Assembly: GCF_013426205.1 (NCBI RefSeq)
Contig: NC_089422.1
Coordinates: 8,149,001 to 8,213,000 of the forward strand
Direction: 5' to 3'
DNA: 64,000 bases
From: Metarhizium brunneum
Lineage: Eukaryota > Ascomycota > Sordariomycetes > Hypocreales > Clavicipitaceae
Shown: positions 21,197 to 33,135 of the stretch, in pieces
Position numbering within the stretch: the stretch's first letter is position 1
Layout of the letters: the number at the start of each line of letters is the position of its first letter
Notes under the pieces: generated by a model
Database searches by the model: none
The model's input: the letters and a program-made list of their open reading frames with translations, nothing else
What the model was told of the DNA's origin: nothing
Position numbers and translations under genes: made by a program

Positions 21197-22259
21197 TGTG
21201 TGATGGAGTGTGGTGGAATGTGGAGATGAGAGTCCCTCTGTGCTGGTTTTACCGTGGACGCTTCAACCACAGCAAACGGACAAGGCAAAGAGAGAAGAGA
21301 GACAGGGAGAGATGCAGAGGGTATAATGATGAAGATGTTGAAAGGGGAAGATGGGGGAGGGGCAATAAAAAGGAAAAGAAGCCGAGAAGAACGGAGGTCG
21401 GGAGAACCAGAGCAGGTGACGTTTTGGCTTCAACCGTCGGCCTGGAGATGCTGCGGATGCTTTGTCTTCGGCAGCAAACTTCGGCGGCAAAAGCGAGTTC
21501 CAGTGCCTCGGCTGAAGCAGCTCGGCGGGTGCGGAGGGGTGACAGATGCGGAGGGCGCTAGGCCCGATTGGGAGCCCTTGTGAACCTGGCTAGCTTCACA
21601 TGCTTGGACTCCGCCGATCTCTGCGCCATGATTCTTTCTCGCACCTCGCAAGACGACTGACTTGCGTATTTCTTTTTGAAGGCTCGACCATGGTCTTCTA
21701 GTAGAGCCTTTGACGAAAGCGAGTGTTTTTGTTCATCACAGACCCAGGCATGGCGCCAGTGTCCCGCTTGAGGCCCTGGGGGCCAGCATTGCCAGATGTT
21801 ACCACCTTGTTGCGCCGGATTTAATGCATGTGGAACCGGCCCAAGTGCCCGTCTTTTCACATGGAGATTTGTCCTAATTCACAGGGTTAGGGTTACTGGT
21901 CATTGACTCTATTTCAGGACCTGCTAACAAAGCCGACCAAAAGTCCAACTACCCGTTACCCTTGCCCATCTTGGCACGCGAAGGAGGTGATGAGGGGAAT
22001 TAGTTAATATATACCCCTAGCACCGTCGTCAAACCAGATATTAAATGGCCGCTTCAAATTCCGCTCTGAACAGGAAATACAATTCTACACCAACTTGACA
22101 GTCTGCAACCTGTTGACAATTTAAATCCTTGATACATCAATCTCCCCAGGCAAGATTAGGATTCATCTCCCCCCCCAAAAAAAGCTAGTTCTGCTGCGAC
22201 ACAATGCCCATGTTCCCACTCCGTGGTATGCGTACATAGCCCATGCACACGACAACCGT
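21197..22259. other. FOX2 upstream region and 3' flank of CorA-like gene
   Basis: The first about 400 bases upstream of FOX2 are purine-rich on the plus strand (pyrimidine-rich on the gene's strand), as expected for a fungal leader. The remainder is the 3' flank of the minus-strand CorA-like gene. Small frames in the purine-rich part look like composition artefacts. Confidence 0.55.
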
Positions 22260-23770
22260 CTAAACAATCGCCTTCTCATCTACTTCAGTCTCCTGTTCCG
22301 GCGGCAACGCCCGAAAAAGACGCTCAGTAGGGTCAATCGGCTTCGGCCGAAAGTAAGGCGCAAGCCCTACCCAGATGGCAAACGAGAGGAAAGTGACCAA
22401 GCCCGCCGCGACCCAGAATATCCAAAACTTGTCCGAGACTTTCCACACACCACCGTCACTGTTGAAGAATGTCGTACCGAAGATGGCCGAGATGAAGGTC
22501 GCCGGCAGGAACAGCATCGTCACCGCCGCAATGGTACGCATGGCCGCACTATCGTTCCTAGTGTAGTGGGCGATTTGAACAGACACGTTGGAATCTTCCT
22601 GCGATACCTTGTTAAACGCCAGCGTGACTTCGCTCTGCAGCCGAGCGCTGTTGGCCTCTGCTCGGTGTGCGCTGCTCCTAAACATGTGGTGGCAGAATGC
22701 CAGACGGTTGCGAATGTTGCGTGACGCCATGGAAACTTGTCCGTTGCCCAATTTGCCGTGAAGGTCAAGAAAGTCCTCATGGTGCTTTTGGATGCTCTCC
22801 ACGGATACGGCGCCGACTCTGAGCGTTTCTGAAACGTGTATTACATGTCGCGAGATTTCATGCAGCCACGAGTACTCCGGATCCAGAGACTGCTTGTTCT
22901 TCTCTTGCTTGCACCTCTTCTTTTCCACGTCTCGAATGAGCTTGCGAGTTGCCCAGACAGAAGTCTCCTCTAGATCGACCATTTTCTGGATCAATCGTGG
23001 ATAGATCCAGAATGGGTCTCTGAGCTCCCCTGGCGTTGGTCGAGGGTTCAGGACGGCCGAGATGAAGCTGTTCTTGAGCTCGTCGCTGCGAGGATCAAAT
23101 ATGACCAACGCCATATGGTGGGTGGCTTCATACCACCTTGCAAATGCGTTCAATTTGTCCCAATCGTACAAGATTTGTCTGGTCTTTTCTTTTTCGTCTT
23201 TCTGGTCGTCTTGCCACACCGCCTTGACCTGAAAACGAGCCCATGAATCTAAAGAAGTCAGATTTCTCATACTTTTTTTTTATAAAAAAAAATAGCATCA
23301 CAAAATATGTTGTACTTACTCAAGCCAGATAGCTTCTCCCCCGTTGGGTTTGTCGATTCTGTCAATTCCTCCAGGCCAAAATAGCCGTTAGCGTTTCTGC
23401 AGCATTCTTCCCACCAAACCTTTGGAATTCGAAAGCACGAGGTCATGATTGCGCGGCACTGCTCGCAATTGCGGATTACATTTGCTTTAGCGACGCTACA
23501 TCAAGGTTAGATGGAAGTAGAGAAATGGCATCACGAGCATACGTACATGACAGTAACTCCGGGCTTCTCTCCAGGCCGATGATACGCCGCCCCAGAGCTG
23601 GTGGTCGCGGGTTTCTCGATACCATATACGGATGTTTGAAGCCTCACTACTTCATTGTCGCCTACTCAATTAGACACACGTGTTTTCTTCAAATTTGGGC
23701 GACGCGGTACAATACCTTCGTTTAGTTGCAGTATATCTACAGTGGAAGAGTGTGGACAACTGGTTGCCAT
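22260..23770 (-). CDS. CorA-like Mg2+ transporter-fold membrane protein without GMN
   Basis: Model: exons 23770-23716, 23661-23547, 23495-23320 and 23248-22260; 444 residues. A long, mostly helical cytosolic part is followed near the C-terminus by two membrane helices: the first around 'MRTIAAVTMLFLPATFISAIF' (with residues split here by the reader's limit), the second around 'FWIFWVAAGLVTFLSFAIWV'. This is the CorA layout, in which five subunits form a magnesium channel. The loop after the first helix reads G-T-T-F-F instead of the selectivity motif G-M-N. That substitution is common in fungal CorA-like proteins of unknown role, so transport of magnesium should not be assumed. The N-terminal exons carry a Cys-rich segment ('NCEQCRAIMTSC'). 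Exons 1-3 were placed by splice motifs and frame. Confidence 0.8.
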
Positions 23771-26700
23771 GTTGTGATACGTCAAGACAAGTTCCAGGAC
23801 TCAGCGTTTGTCAATAGCCCGAAGAAGTGCTGCTCATGGGCCGAGCAAGATGGTCCGTGATTTCAAGCTCGAGAAGGTCACGGTCATAAAAGGGAGCACG
23901 GCAAAAGTGAGGCTGGATCATGGACAAGGATTGGCACACAGCCCGCAGGCTTCATGTACGAGCCCCGAAAAGGGCATCCAGCCATCTCGAACCGTGAGTT
24001 GCACACGACGGGCGCGGCCCTGCCACAGCGGCCAAGGCAGGGTGGTCATTGACGAGGCTTGATTCATTAGACCTCGCTGCTTTTCAACGCCATTGGAGCC
24101 TTTTGTTGTCGAACCGTCCACAAGTGCCCGCTTCGTCGGGATGGTGCCGCGGGAGGCAATAAGCCAGCGGCCCCAGCCGCATTCGCTTTATTCGCGGCTG
24201 ATGAAGGCGGCCAATAGTCGTAATAATCCATTCCCAACTACTGGATGAGCTGGCCTGACTGCTAAGATCAATATTGATGCCGATCACACTTCCTGCCCAA
24301 TGCGACAGTATTGGAAAATCAAGCTACATAGGGTCGCACCGGGGGCTCAGACGCGGGTAGCATGAGCCTTGGTCGTGTGACTGTGTCTGGTCAAAATGCT
24401 GTGAGACACTGGGGCTGGGAAGCATAAGTAGTACTACTCCGTACGGAATACGGAGTACGTAGCGACTTACTACAAAGTGCAAGAGTACCGAGTACAACAT
24501 GAACAGGATCGCAACTTGCTCAGTCGTTGGTTTAAGTGCGCGAAAGTGAGCGCGGTTCTACTACGGAGTACTCCGTAGAAGCAGCCGATTTATTCGGAAC
24601 TCGGCGAACTGTAAAGGTATACAGTGGGAGGCAGAAGGTACTTGACCGGATCAGATATCTGGCTGTCGCGCTCTACACTGTAACACCAGAAATTATAGTA
24701 TTTTAGTGCATACTTCTCGGCGAGCCAATATCTGCTACCACATGGCACAGACTGTACGCCACGAATGTCAATACTATTGCAAAGCAGCCAGAGACCCTGA
24801 TAAAATCGTGGAGAAAATAATTGCCATTTCGCAGGCGAAAATGGCGTCCACGATTACAGCTGAACGCAACAAAGTTGGTAGTAGCAGGACTTGAGGAGAC
24901 ATAGCCTCTGCATTAGCCCGCAGGTTGACAGAGGAACAACGGAAGACGAACTGGGTCACTTAGTCGCTGACGGGTAGACATCACAAACGCGCAATTCCAG
25001 TTTTGATAGCCAAGTGTACGGAGTAGTTGGTGAAGGAATTCCTCCCATGGTTAGTCACAGGAGCAGACAGGCTCTCCTTGTACAGGCTAAAGCTAAAAGT
25101 GACATGTCGATCTGATAACGCCTGCCCTCCAAGTCGCAAGCCGATAGCGAGTAACTTTGGAGTCGTCGGCGACCGTCTGCCGTCTTATCAATCAACTGTG
25201 GAGGCCGTGGAGCAACATTAACGACCCCTGAGAACTGAGAGCGTTCAGCGGGGCAGAACATCTGGCGAAACTTTCATGTCCAAGGTCTTCTCTCAAAGGA
25301 AGATGCTGCCAACACCCGGGTGGGCAGGGGTTGGAAATGTCGAGGAATGGGATTGATGGGAGCGCTGACAGGGCATTGGCGTTATGCATGGCCGTTGCAA
25401 GTCGAAGCGTAAAAACTCAGCCCCTTTATGTTGCACGTTTTGCCAAGAGCTTCAACCGTCTCGTCAGACGTTAGCATCACGGCAAATGAGAGAGCACCAG
25501 TGTCATGAGTGAAGTGGTCATGCCTGGCGTAATAAGGCAGACTTTTTCGTACCAAAACATGCAACTTTCAGACAGAGCGGCCCCCTGCTGCAGGCCATAT
25601 TTGTCGATGCCGTGAGTGAGTCGCGCAATCAGACCCTCTGAAGTTCTGAACTGCCGCAGAGAATACGATTACACCGGGCAATTCCAATATTAAAAGAAGA
25701 ATGTCGGATAAGTGGTATCCGCCCAGGTATCGAATGTGCGGATAGGTGCTAGGCATGTACCTACCTAGGAGTTCAACATATATGCAGTCTGTGGCAGAAT
25801 ATATTTACCTCTAAGAAGTGTATACACTGATATACCATAGCATACTATAGCATAAATCGCGATAACCAGATACTTAATCTAGTAAAATCCCTTTTGCCTG
25901 CCACTGTACGTTTCCGACTTTGGGGTCCGGCAAGTCAGATGTTCTCTTCATACTCGACCATATCGGATGCTGCACCAGCTCCTGAAAGAGCCTCAGAGTC
26001 GGCAAATCCAGAGATTAGCTCGTCATTGTCGTCCGAACAGCTCGAGTGCCAGGCTTGGACCCTGGCGGAGTCCGCGTCGCCCACGTGCCATGACGACACC
26101 AACTGATGGAGCTGAGGTGGGACAGCTAGTGGGAATCAGAAAATCCAGTCTGGTCACATGGCGCGGTGACTGGTTCCTATTTGAGCGCGGTCGATGGAAG
26201 CTTTGCAGCCGGCTCAGCCTTTGAGAACTGGTTGTGGTTGACAAAGTGACACAAGTGATGACTATGAGAGACTTGTCAGCTCAAGGATGTGCCTGATGAT
26301 CTGACGGACCGGGAGGCTGCAACAAAGGTTGAAAGAGCACTCCGTACAATTCAAACTTGGAAGGCATCAATTTGATGGCACGGAACTTGATGGATGCCCC
26401 ACTCTCCAGTGCCAGGGGCAGCGATGAGTAAGCAAAATAGTGCATGGGGAGTGGGCCTTGTCACAGGCGGGTGGGTGGGGGCACTTTTTATATCGATGAA
26501 GCCTTCTAAAGTTGCCTGCACCGCCGTGCCTGGTTCAAAGATCACTAGGGTCTCGTCACTTTCCTTTCCTTGCTTCGCGTTTTTATTTCTTTATTTCGTC
26601 CCCTGCGACGTTGTGTATTGTCACACTCTACGCTGCCATACCGAACCTCACAGTTCCTGGTTGGGCCGGGGTGGTGTTGCCCTGTCTCCAAATCGACGAA

Positions 26701-27446
26701 ACACCAAGTGTCCAGAGCGCGGGGCATACAGATGAAAGTGCCAAGCCGTCACAATCACCACCCTCCTCCGGCTTTGAGCTGCGTCTGTTCGCCATCGACC
26801 TCGCCACCCTCGTCCTTTGCAGCTCCTGCGCAGCGACGTTGCTTTGTCCCGGTGGCGTATCAGTCGGCTGGGCCTCCTGTCTGGCAGTCCATTTGCCCAA
26901 CCCACCGCAGCTGCGGCCTCGCGCTCCTTTGATGCAGCTTGCTGTGTCAAACGTGCATCGCCTCGTTGCCTCCTGGGTGCACTGACCCGGGCCTGGGCTG
27001 TTCGTTCCTTGGTGTTATTGTTGGTGTGTCCGGTGACTTGGATTCAACCATCAGGACACCGTGACTGCAAACGCGGCCGCGACGCCTTTCCGCAATCACC
27101 TCACCAACTATTATTTTGCACCCACCCGTGGCCGTCAACTAGCATCCACGCGAATACGCACGCAGTCTGCCTGCGAGGGCTAGGCAAAGTCAAAACTTTG
27201 TCCCTTGCGCCTGTGCACTTGATTATTGCTGGTGGCTGCGGGAGCCCTGCACTTGCAAGGGAAATAAATACTATTACTAGTGCGACCCGCCGGCTTGCAT
27301 CGTATGACGGCGCATTCTACGGAGATTTCGCTGCACGATTGCTTTCCTCCGATACGAAGAGCCCAACAAGCCTTAAAGAAAACGACGTCTGCCATTGCGG
27401 TCGCTTCTTTTTGGCCGCATTGCCATTTGGCGCATTGCTCCTGGCC
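23771..27446. other. 3.7-kb intergenic stretch with palindromic elements
   Basis: It lies between the divergent CorA-like and histidine-phosphatase genes. Several copies of the TACGGAGTA element occur at 24435-25026, including an 18-base perfect palindrome at 24561-24578. The right end (26550-27446) is pyrimidine-rich on the plus strand and is probably the promoter and leader of the next gene. Short open frames show no family signature. Confidence 0.5.
24561..24578. repeat. 18-bp perfect palindrome (TACGGAGTA element)
   Basis: The sequence CTACGGAGTACTCCGTAG is identical to its reverse complement. It is the most complete copy in this window of an element whose half TACGGAGTA/TACTCCGTA recurs many times between genes. 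Function unknown; a protein-binding site or a transposon footprint are both possible. Confidence 0.85.
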
Positions 27447-29608
27447 ATGCCCGCCTCAGTCCCTGTCAACATGAGCCTTACTCCTCCGGAATACTTGTTC
27501 GTTGTGAGGTAAGTCCGACGGGTGCCCCCCAACCCCGGCCCGCCGCCATCAACATACCTACACGCATGTAGGGTCCTGCTAACATGTGAATACCATTTAG
27601 ACATGGAAGCCGACTAGACGCTGCCGACAAGTCATGGCACTTAACATCTCCAACCCCTTACGACCCCCCGCTGACCTACGGCGGTTTCCTCCAAGCTCGA
27701 CGAGTTGGTAACCAGATAGCAAGCATACTCGAGCAAGCCAAAGCCGCCGACGAAACGCGCCTTACTTTGAATGGCTCCAGAAAGCGGAAGCGCTTCAAGG
27801 TTGTCATTCATAGTTCCCCCTTTCTACGATGTGTTCAAACCTCCATCGGCATCAGCTCTGGGCTTGCCCAATTCCTACCCAATTCCATGTATAATCCCTC
27901 CGACTTGATTCTCCCACGAGCCGTACCACAAACCGAGCCTCAATTTCAGTTCAAGTCTACTCTCTTGCGGCTTGATTCTTTCTTGGGAGAATGGCTGTCA
28001 CCAGAGTACTTCGAAATGATCACACCTCCGCCAGGCCCTGCTCTCATGCTAGGCGGCGCAAAAGCCGAACTGCTGAGGCGGGAAGATTACAGCATTTATG
28101 ACGACGTCCCCGAACTGGAGGCTCCGCAACCTTCTTCGGGGTCTCTGTGGCAATCACCAACATTAAGTCCGGCACAGTCTCCGAGATCGTCTTCAACAGA
28201 TAGCGAAGAGTCAATAAACATGTCAGCATTAGGGGCTGCTCTTCCCACACGACCAGATGTGAAAAGGGGATATATCCCCCCACGGCCTATATATGCTGCG
28301 TCAAGTTCCGGAAGTATTCCAGAGGGCTTCGTTGCTCACGCAAGAGATGCCTCTGTGGCAGTAGACTATCAATGGGACTCAATGAGGGCACCTCTCGACT
28401 TTGGCGACGGAGGCAAATTTGGGGAAGAGTGGGCATCTATGCACAAGCGGTTCCGGAGAGGCGTAAGAAAACTGGTCAACTGGTATGCCTCGACGGAGTC
28501 TCCAGCAGACTTGGTCCCGGCGAAGTCCGCCATGGACGACCACAGCGGCGCAGAGCATGAATCTCACGACGGAGATGTGGAGACAGTTGTGATTATGGTC
28601 TCTCATGGTGCTGGATGTAACGCTCTGATCGGCGCAATTACTCACCAACCGGTGTTAATGGACATTGGCATCGCGTCCATTACCATGGCTTCTCGGAAGC
28701 AAAATTTGGATTACAAAGAACTGCTGGCATCAACACCTGCACCACCCGATTCCTCCGAGAAAACCGTAGTAGCAGTCGACAAGATGTATGATATTCGACT
28801 ATCAGCAAGCACAGAGCACCTGCGGCGGTCCAGCCTCTCAACGCCGATTTCCGCGAAATCCAACCTCATGTCCAATATTTGGAACACAAACAATGGCTCG
28901 CGAGGCCGGACCTCAACTCTGTCAAGCATCGGTGGCCCAGTCATGAGCCCATTCACATATTCAGATCCCTTCTCCTCCACCGGTAGTCGCAGCACCTCGG
29001 CCAGCGCCGCTTTGCCGCCAATAGTTCGACGGGATTCCGCTTCTCAGCGGCCTTTGCCAAGAGGTTCCGCTCTCGCCTCGGTGGGATTTGGCCACGGAGC
29101 TGGGTCTCCGAACACTGGCAATAGATCGCCGCCGGCAACATCCTTAGGATTTGGCCTCTGGTCAGCTGGCCCGCCGTCAGCTGGACCCTCGTCACTACGA
29201 CTCATGGACGACGGAAACGATGATGTAGATGACTTTGGCTCCATACTACCAGACTTTGACCAGAAGCGATTCAAGATGAGCTCTCCGACAAAGGAAGAAA
29301 AGGAACCAGATCTCCCGGCGGAGTCGACTTCATCATCAGCGATAATAGACGACGCACCTACGTTTCCCGAGCTTCCACCAACGAGAGCGGACAAGGTCAA
29401 AGGCGCACCGACACCACTCATGTTCGCTGGTCCTATCAAGTTGAATACAAATCTGGGACCCAATAAACCAGTAGAGGAGATGAAGGTGAGGCAGCTTGGA
29501 GCAGGGCTCGGCGGTCTCTGGGGCATTCCTCCGCCACCAGACGAGGCAGAGCGGTTTCGGGATATGAGCCACACCAAGCGCCGATGGACGGTTAATGAAC
29601 GAGCCTAG
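27447..29608 (+). CDS. Histidine-phosphatase (phosphoglycerate mutase-like) fold protein with long disordered tail
   Basis: Model: exons 27447-27508 and 27601-29608; 689 residues. The second ATG at 27471 is an alternative start. The catalytic parts of the histidine phosphatase superfamily are present: R-H-G at 21-23 (the Arg codon is split by the intron), 'HSSPFLRC' at 91-98, and 'VSHGAGCNALIG' near 355. These residues form a phosphohistidine intermediate in active members. The segment between the second and third motifs is stretched by a Pro/Ser-rich insertion (about 180-240). After residue 400 the protein is low in hydrophobics and rich in Ser, Pro and Gly, probably disordered. Fungal relatives are uncharacterised or annotated only by fold; the substrate cannot be inferred. 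Confidence 0.85.
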
Positions 29609-30330
29609 GCTGACGCAAATTCATGAATGGTGTTATCTCCTCGTCTGTTTCTCTGTGTAATGTATTAGGCCTAGGGTGGACGGTAATTTGCTGAGCGTTT
29701 TTTTGTGTGACGATGGAGCGGGGATTGTGGCATTGAACTATTTGCATGGCATAGGCGTTTTAGGGGCACCATAGTGGCGGGTAAAAAAAAGCATTGTATG
29801 AGTCAAGATACAGTTGCTCTCGCGACTTGATTCGCCCGTGTTTTTTTAGCTGTGATGAATGAGGCACGAGTAACTATGGAATGCAGCATGACGGACGGGT
29901 GCGTCACATTCTAGGGCGGCAACGTCTCTCAGTGACGAGAAATAAACTCCAGTTGTTCTCAAGCAACTCCATTTACGGACATGCAGTCTATATATAATAT
30001 TCCCAAAATTTTGCCCGGCAGCTATGCGACGGGGTATCCCTCATCCTCAACGTCGCAAGCCATGTGTACCCTCGAATCGACAACGGCAGCTGTACACGAA
30101 CCTTGAACAGCATAGCAAAGCATCCGCCGCTGCCTCCTTCTTCTCCTCAAGTCATATGTAGCCAAGACTGTTGGCTCACCATTGTCTCGACGTTGTCTTG
30201 ATTATATCATGTACATTGTGCAGCTTGGCCTCTTTTCTCTACGCCAAGCCGAAACGAATTTCTCTATCACTCTCTTTTTGAGGCGCTTGACATCATTAAA
30301 TGTCGTCTGTATTTCCCCCCAACCCCATAT
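29609..30330. other. Convergent 3' region
   Basis: The histidine-phosphatase gene and CRC1 end towards each other here. The segment holds both 3' untranslated regions. No gene is seen. Confidence 0.6.
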
Positions 30331-31412
30331 TTAGTCAAAAGCCTTCCTCATCGCCTGGTGGGCCAGCTCCACGCCCAAGAAGGTGGCAGCATTGGCAGGC
30401 ACGGCACGAGCCAGGGCAGGGCCGAAGCCCGGGAAGAACGCCTTGAAGCCGCCCCTGCCGTACAGCTCGCGGATGACGCCGCCGAGCGTGACGTTGCCCT
30501 CGGCCGTCTGCAGGCGAGACTTGACGGTGTCGACGGGGAAGACGGGGATCCACATGGCGACGCCGGCGGCGGCACCGGCGCAGGTGATGGCCGTCAGGCT
30601 CAGCTCGCCCGTGGGCTTGCCGGTGAGGGCATCCTTGGGGCTCAGCGCGCGCTTGATGTACTCGTAGGCGGCGAAGTAGGCGGCGGACCCGGGCCCGTCG
30701 CGGGCCAGGGTGGCCACGCTGCCGCGGAAGACGCTGCGCACGCCGCCCTCGCGGTAGAGCTGGCGGACGACGTCGAGGCCGCCGTTGTACTTGGGCTTCT
30801 CGCCGGGCGCGAGCTGCTTCTGGCCCTGCACCTGGAGGATGACCTTGACGCGCTCAAAGGGCGCGGTGATGGCCGTCATGGGCACGGCGGACAGGAAGCC
30901 GGCCGTGGAGATTTGCCCGATGGACAGGCCCTCGGGCCCGACGGCGGACGTGGCCGAGACGATTTGCTTGCCGATGTCGTATCCCCAGAAGGAGACGGCA
31001 ACTGTTTGCGAAAAAAGGGGGAGAGAGTTAGTTCCTCAGTCCCAGTTCTGCCGGCAAGGAGCAGCGAGGGGGAAAACTCACACATGGGCGTGACGCCCAC
31101 CAGCGGCGCGCTCACGCCGGCGTACAGCCCCCTCCTCAGGCCGTCCCGCGCAACGCTCTTCCTCACGACGTCGACGGCCGACGAGTAGACGCCGCGCTCG
31201 GCGGTCTGCAGGCGCACCTTGACCAGGTCGAACGGGTGGCCGACGACGACGGCGCAGATGCCGCCAAAGCCGCCGGCGGCCAGGGCGCGCAGCTGCGACA
31301 ACAGCCCCGACTTGGCGGCGTCCTTGGTCTCCCGGAGCTCCTCCTTGGTCTCTGGCAGGCGGGGGAGCTTGTCGGCCACGGGGGCGGGCAGGTTCTCGGC
31401 GGCCGAGGGCAT
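30331..31412 (-). CDS. CRC1: Mitochondrial carnitine/acylcarnitine carrier
   Basis: Model: exons 31412-31082 and 31001-30331; 333 residues. Three repeats of about 100 residues carry the signature P-x-[D/E]-x-x-[K/R] of the mitochondrial carrier family: 'HPFDLVKVRLQT', 'APFERVKVILQ' and 'FPVDTVKSRLQT'. The wording around them ('GLYAGVSAPLVGVTPMFAVS', 'RGSVATLARDGPGSAAYFA', 'PGFGPALARAVPANAA') matches fungal carnitine/acylcarnitine carriers (AcuH of Aspergillus, Crc1 of yeast). The protein exchanges acylcarnitine for free carnitine across the inner mitochondrial membrane, feeding acyl groups from peroxisomes and cytosol into respiration. The N-terminal about 35 residues are hydrophilic and variable. 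GC content is clearly higher than in the flanking DNA. Confidence 0.95.
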
Positions 31413-33135
31413 TCTGTCTGATGGGGGTGGCAGGATGGTGGCGTCGAGCGGTTGAGAAGAGGGGAAATGCCTTTGTGCGCGAGGGAAACGAAGGAGGGAA
31501 AATAAGAGAGTTGTGCGCAGGCGGGAAAAGGCGTCAAATCTGGGTAAGGTGATTTGCGGTTCCGTCACTCCGGCCTCTGGGGTTGTGTTTCGCTGCAGGC
31601 TGCCTGGCGCTCGGTGGCGGCGCTGCGCAAAATGCAACCAGGCCGGGACGTCTGTAACAATGGCGAATGCAACAATGGGGTTTGCCGGCAGTTACTCCGT
31701 AAAGCGTTTTACAATCGCATGCTTGAAATATTCAGAGAGAAATAATGGAAAGATAAAAAGTTGGGCACTTGGCGAGCCAAAGGGGCTGTTGTTTTGTGGC
31801 AACACACCAGTCGGCCTCTTCGCAACCACGACGTCAATGGCTCGCACGTCGGCGCTCTACGTTACTTGCCGCTTCGGCGCAATGCGGAATCCCACCAGAC
31901 CCCATGTCTGCGTCCACCTGCGCGGTCATCATTTGAACGTCTGGTGGCCGCGGCCTTCCATCGCCATCAACACATTTTACACGTCTGAATTTCTAGACTG
32001 TGCATTCTGCGTCTTCGCTCTCGCCTGGACATGTGCGCGCCCTGAGCGGCCTCGGGCTCGTCTGTAAAGCCCGCAGACGCGTTGCTCGCGGCATCTCCAT
32101 TCTCCATCTCCATCTTTGCCTCGGCCTCGGCTGTCTGTAGGTGGGGATTCTGCTTCTCGGACCCCGGTACCGCATGGCCGGCTGCGGGCGGGAGGAATCG
32201 CAAACCCCGTCTGGCCCATTTTGCACGCGCCCAATCGGAGCACGTTGCCCGCCAGCCTCGCAGCCGCCTCGCATCTCCAGGGACCTTGGTTGGCGAGCGT
32301 CCAGGTACTTATGTATGTACTCCGTACATATGTACGTAACATCATGGCTGCGTCCTGCTCTTCTTTTCCCTTGGCGCAAAAGAACTCTGCTTCTAGAAGC
32401 TCTAGCCCCTTTTTTGACTTGTGTCGCTTGAGGGGCCAGCTCCAGATGGGTGCCCAACGCCTCTCTGCCCCACGATTTGATTCAATTTACTAGTAGTCAA
32501 TCCTATTGCCTTTGCCACACCTTCACCCCACACCGGCCCCGGAATTTGGAAGCTTTCACATGTGATGCACTGCTGAACTAACAGCCTTCAGGGCGGCCCA
32601 ATCTCAGAGTGAATACACATGCCGTAAAGAATGCGCCAAGAGTGTATGCTGAGTATTACACGGGGACACATAATGGCCAAGCATGTCCCTTCCATATTTT
32701 ACTCATTGCGAATGCCACTACAGCTTGCCCAGATATGTTTTGCTGTCCGATATTTACTATACATGGCTAGTCTACTACAGCTTTGCCAAAGGGCATCAAA
32801 CGCAAAAAGACTATATATGGATTATCTACACAAAACAACCAATAAAAACGCCACCACTCCAGTCGTCTTCATACCGTGTATGCTTTCAGTATTCATAGGA
32901 ACCGTTATCTTGTACCCAACACGAGGGGCGAATGCCAGTCCTATGCCGTGATTGTACGCAAAAAAGAAAAAGAAAAAGAACCAGACACAGATAGTGTCAC
33001 TCAGACATTGTCCGCCAAGGGGAACAGGGGAAGCTTGGCTGGTCCAGTTGGTGGAGAACCTGACAGTGGCATGAACTGCCTAGAGTTGGCAACGGTTGCT
33101 TCAGCAGACGCCCAGCTACCACGCATGTGCTTTTT
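31413..33135. other. 1.7-kb intergenic stretch
   Basis: This is the upstream region of CRC1 and the 3' flank of MSC2. It contains two TACTCCGTA elements (31692-31702 and 32318-32328). No gene is seen; small open frames are not coherent. Confidence 0.5.

Noticed and set aside
26817..27512. 231-codon plus-strand frame running into exon 1 of the histidine-phosphatase gene
   Set aside because: The part before 27447 has no family signature and lies in C/T-rich leader sequence; the fold starts with the R-H-G motif shortly after the ATG at 27447.
30358..31188. 276-codon plus-strand frame opposite CRC1
   Set aside because: Antisense shadow of a GC-rich coding exon; the minus strand carries unmistakable carrier motifs.
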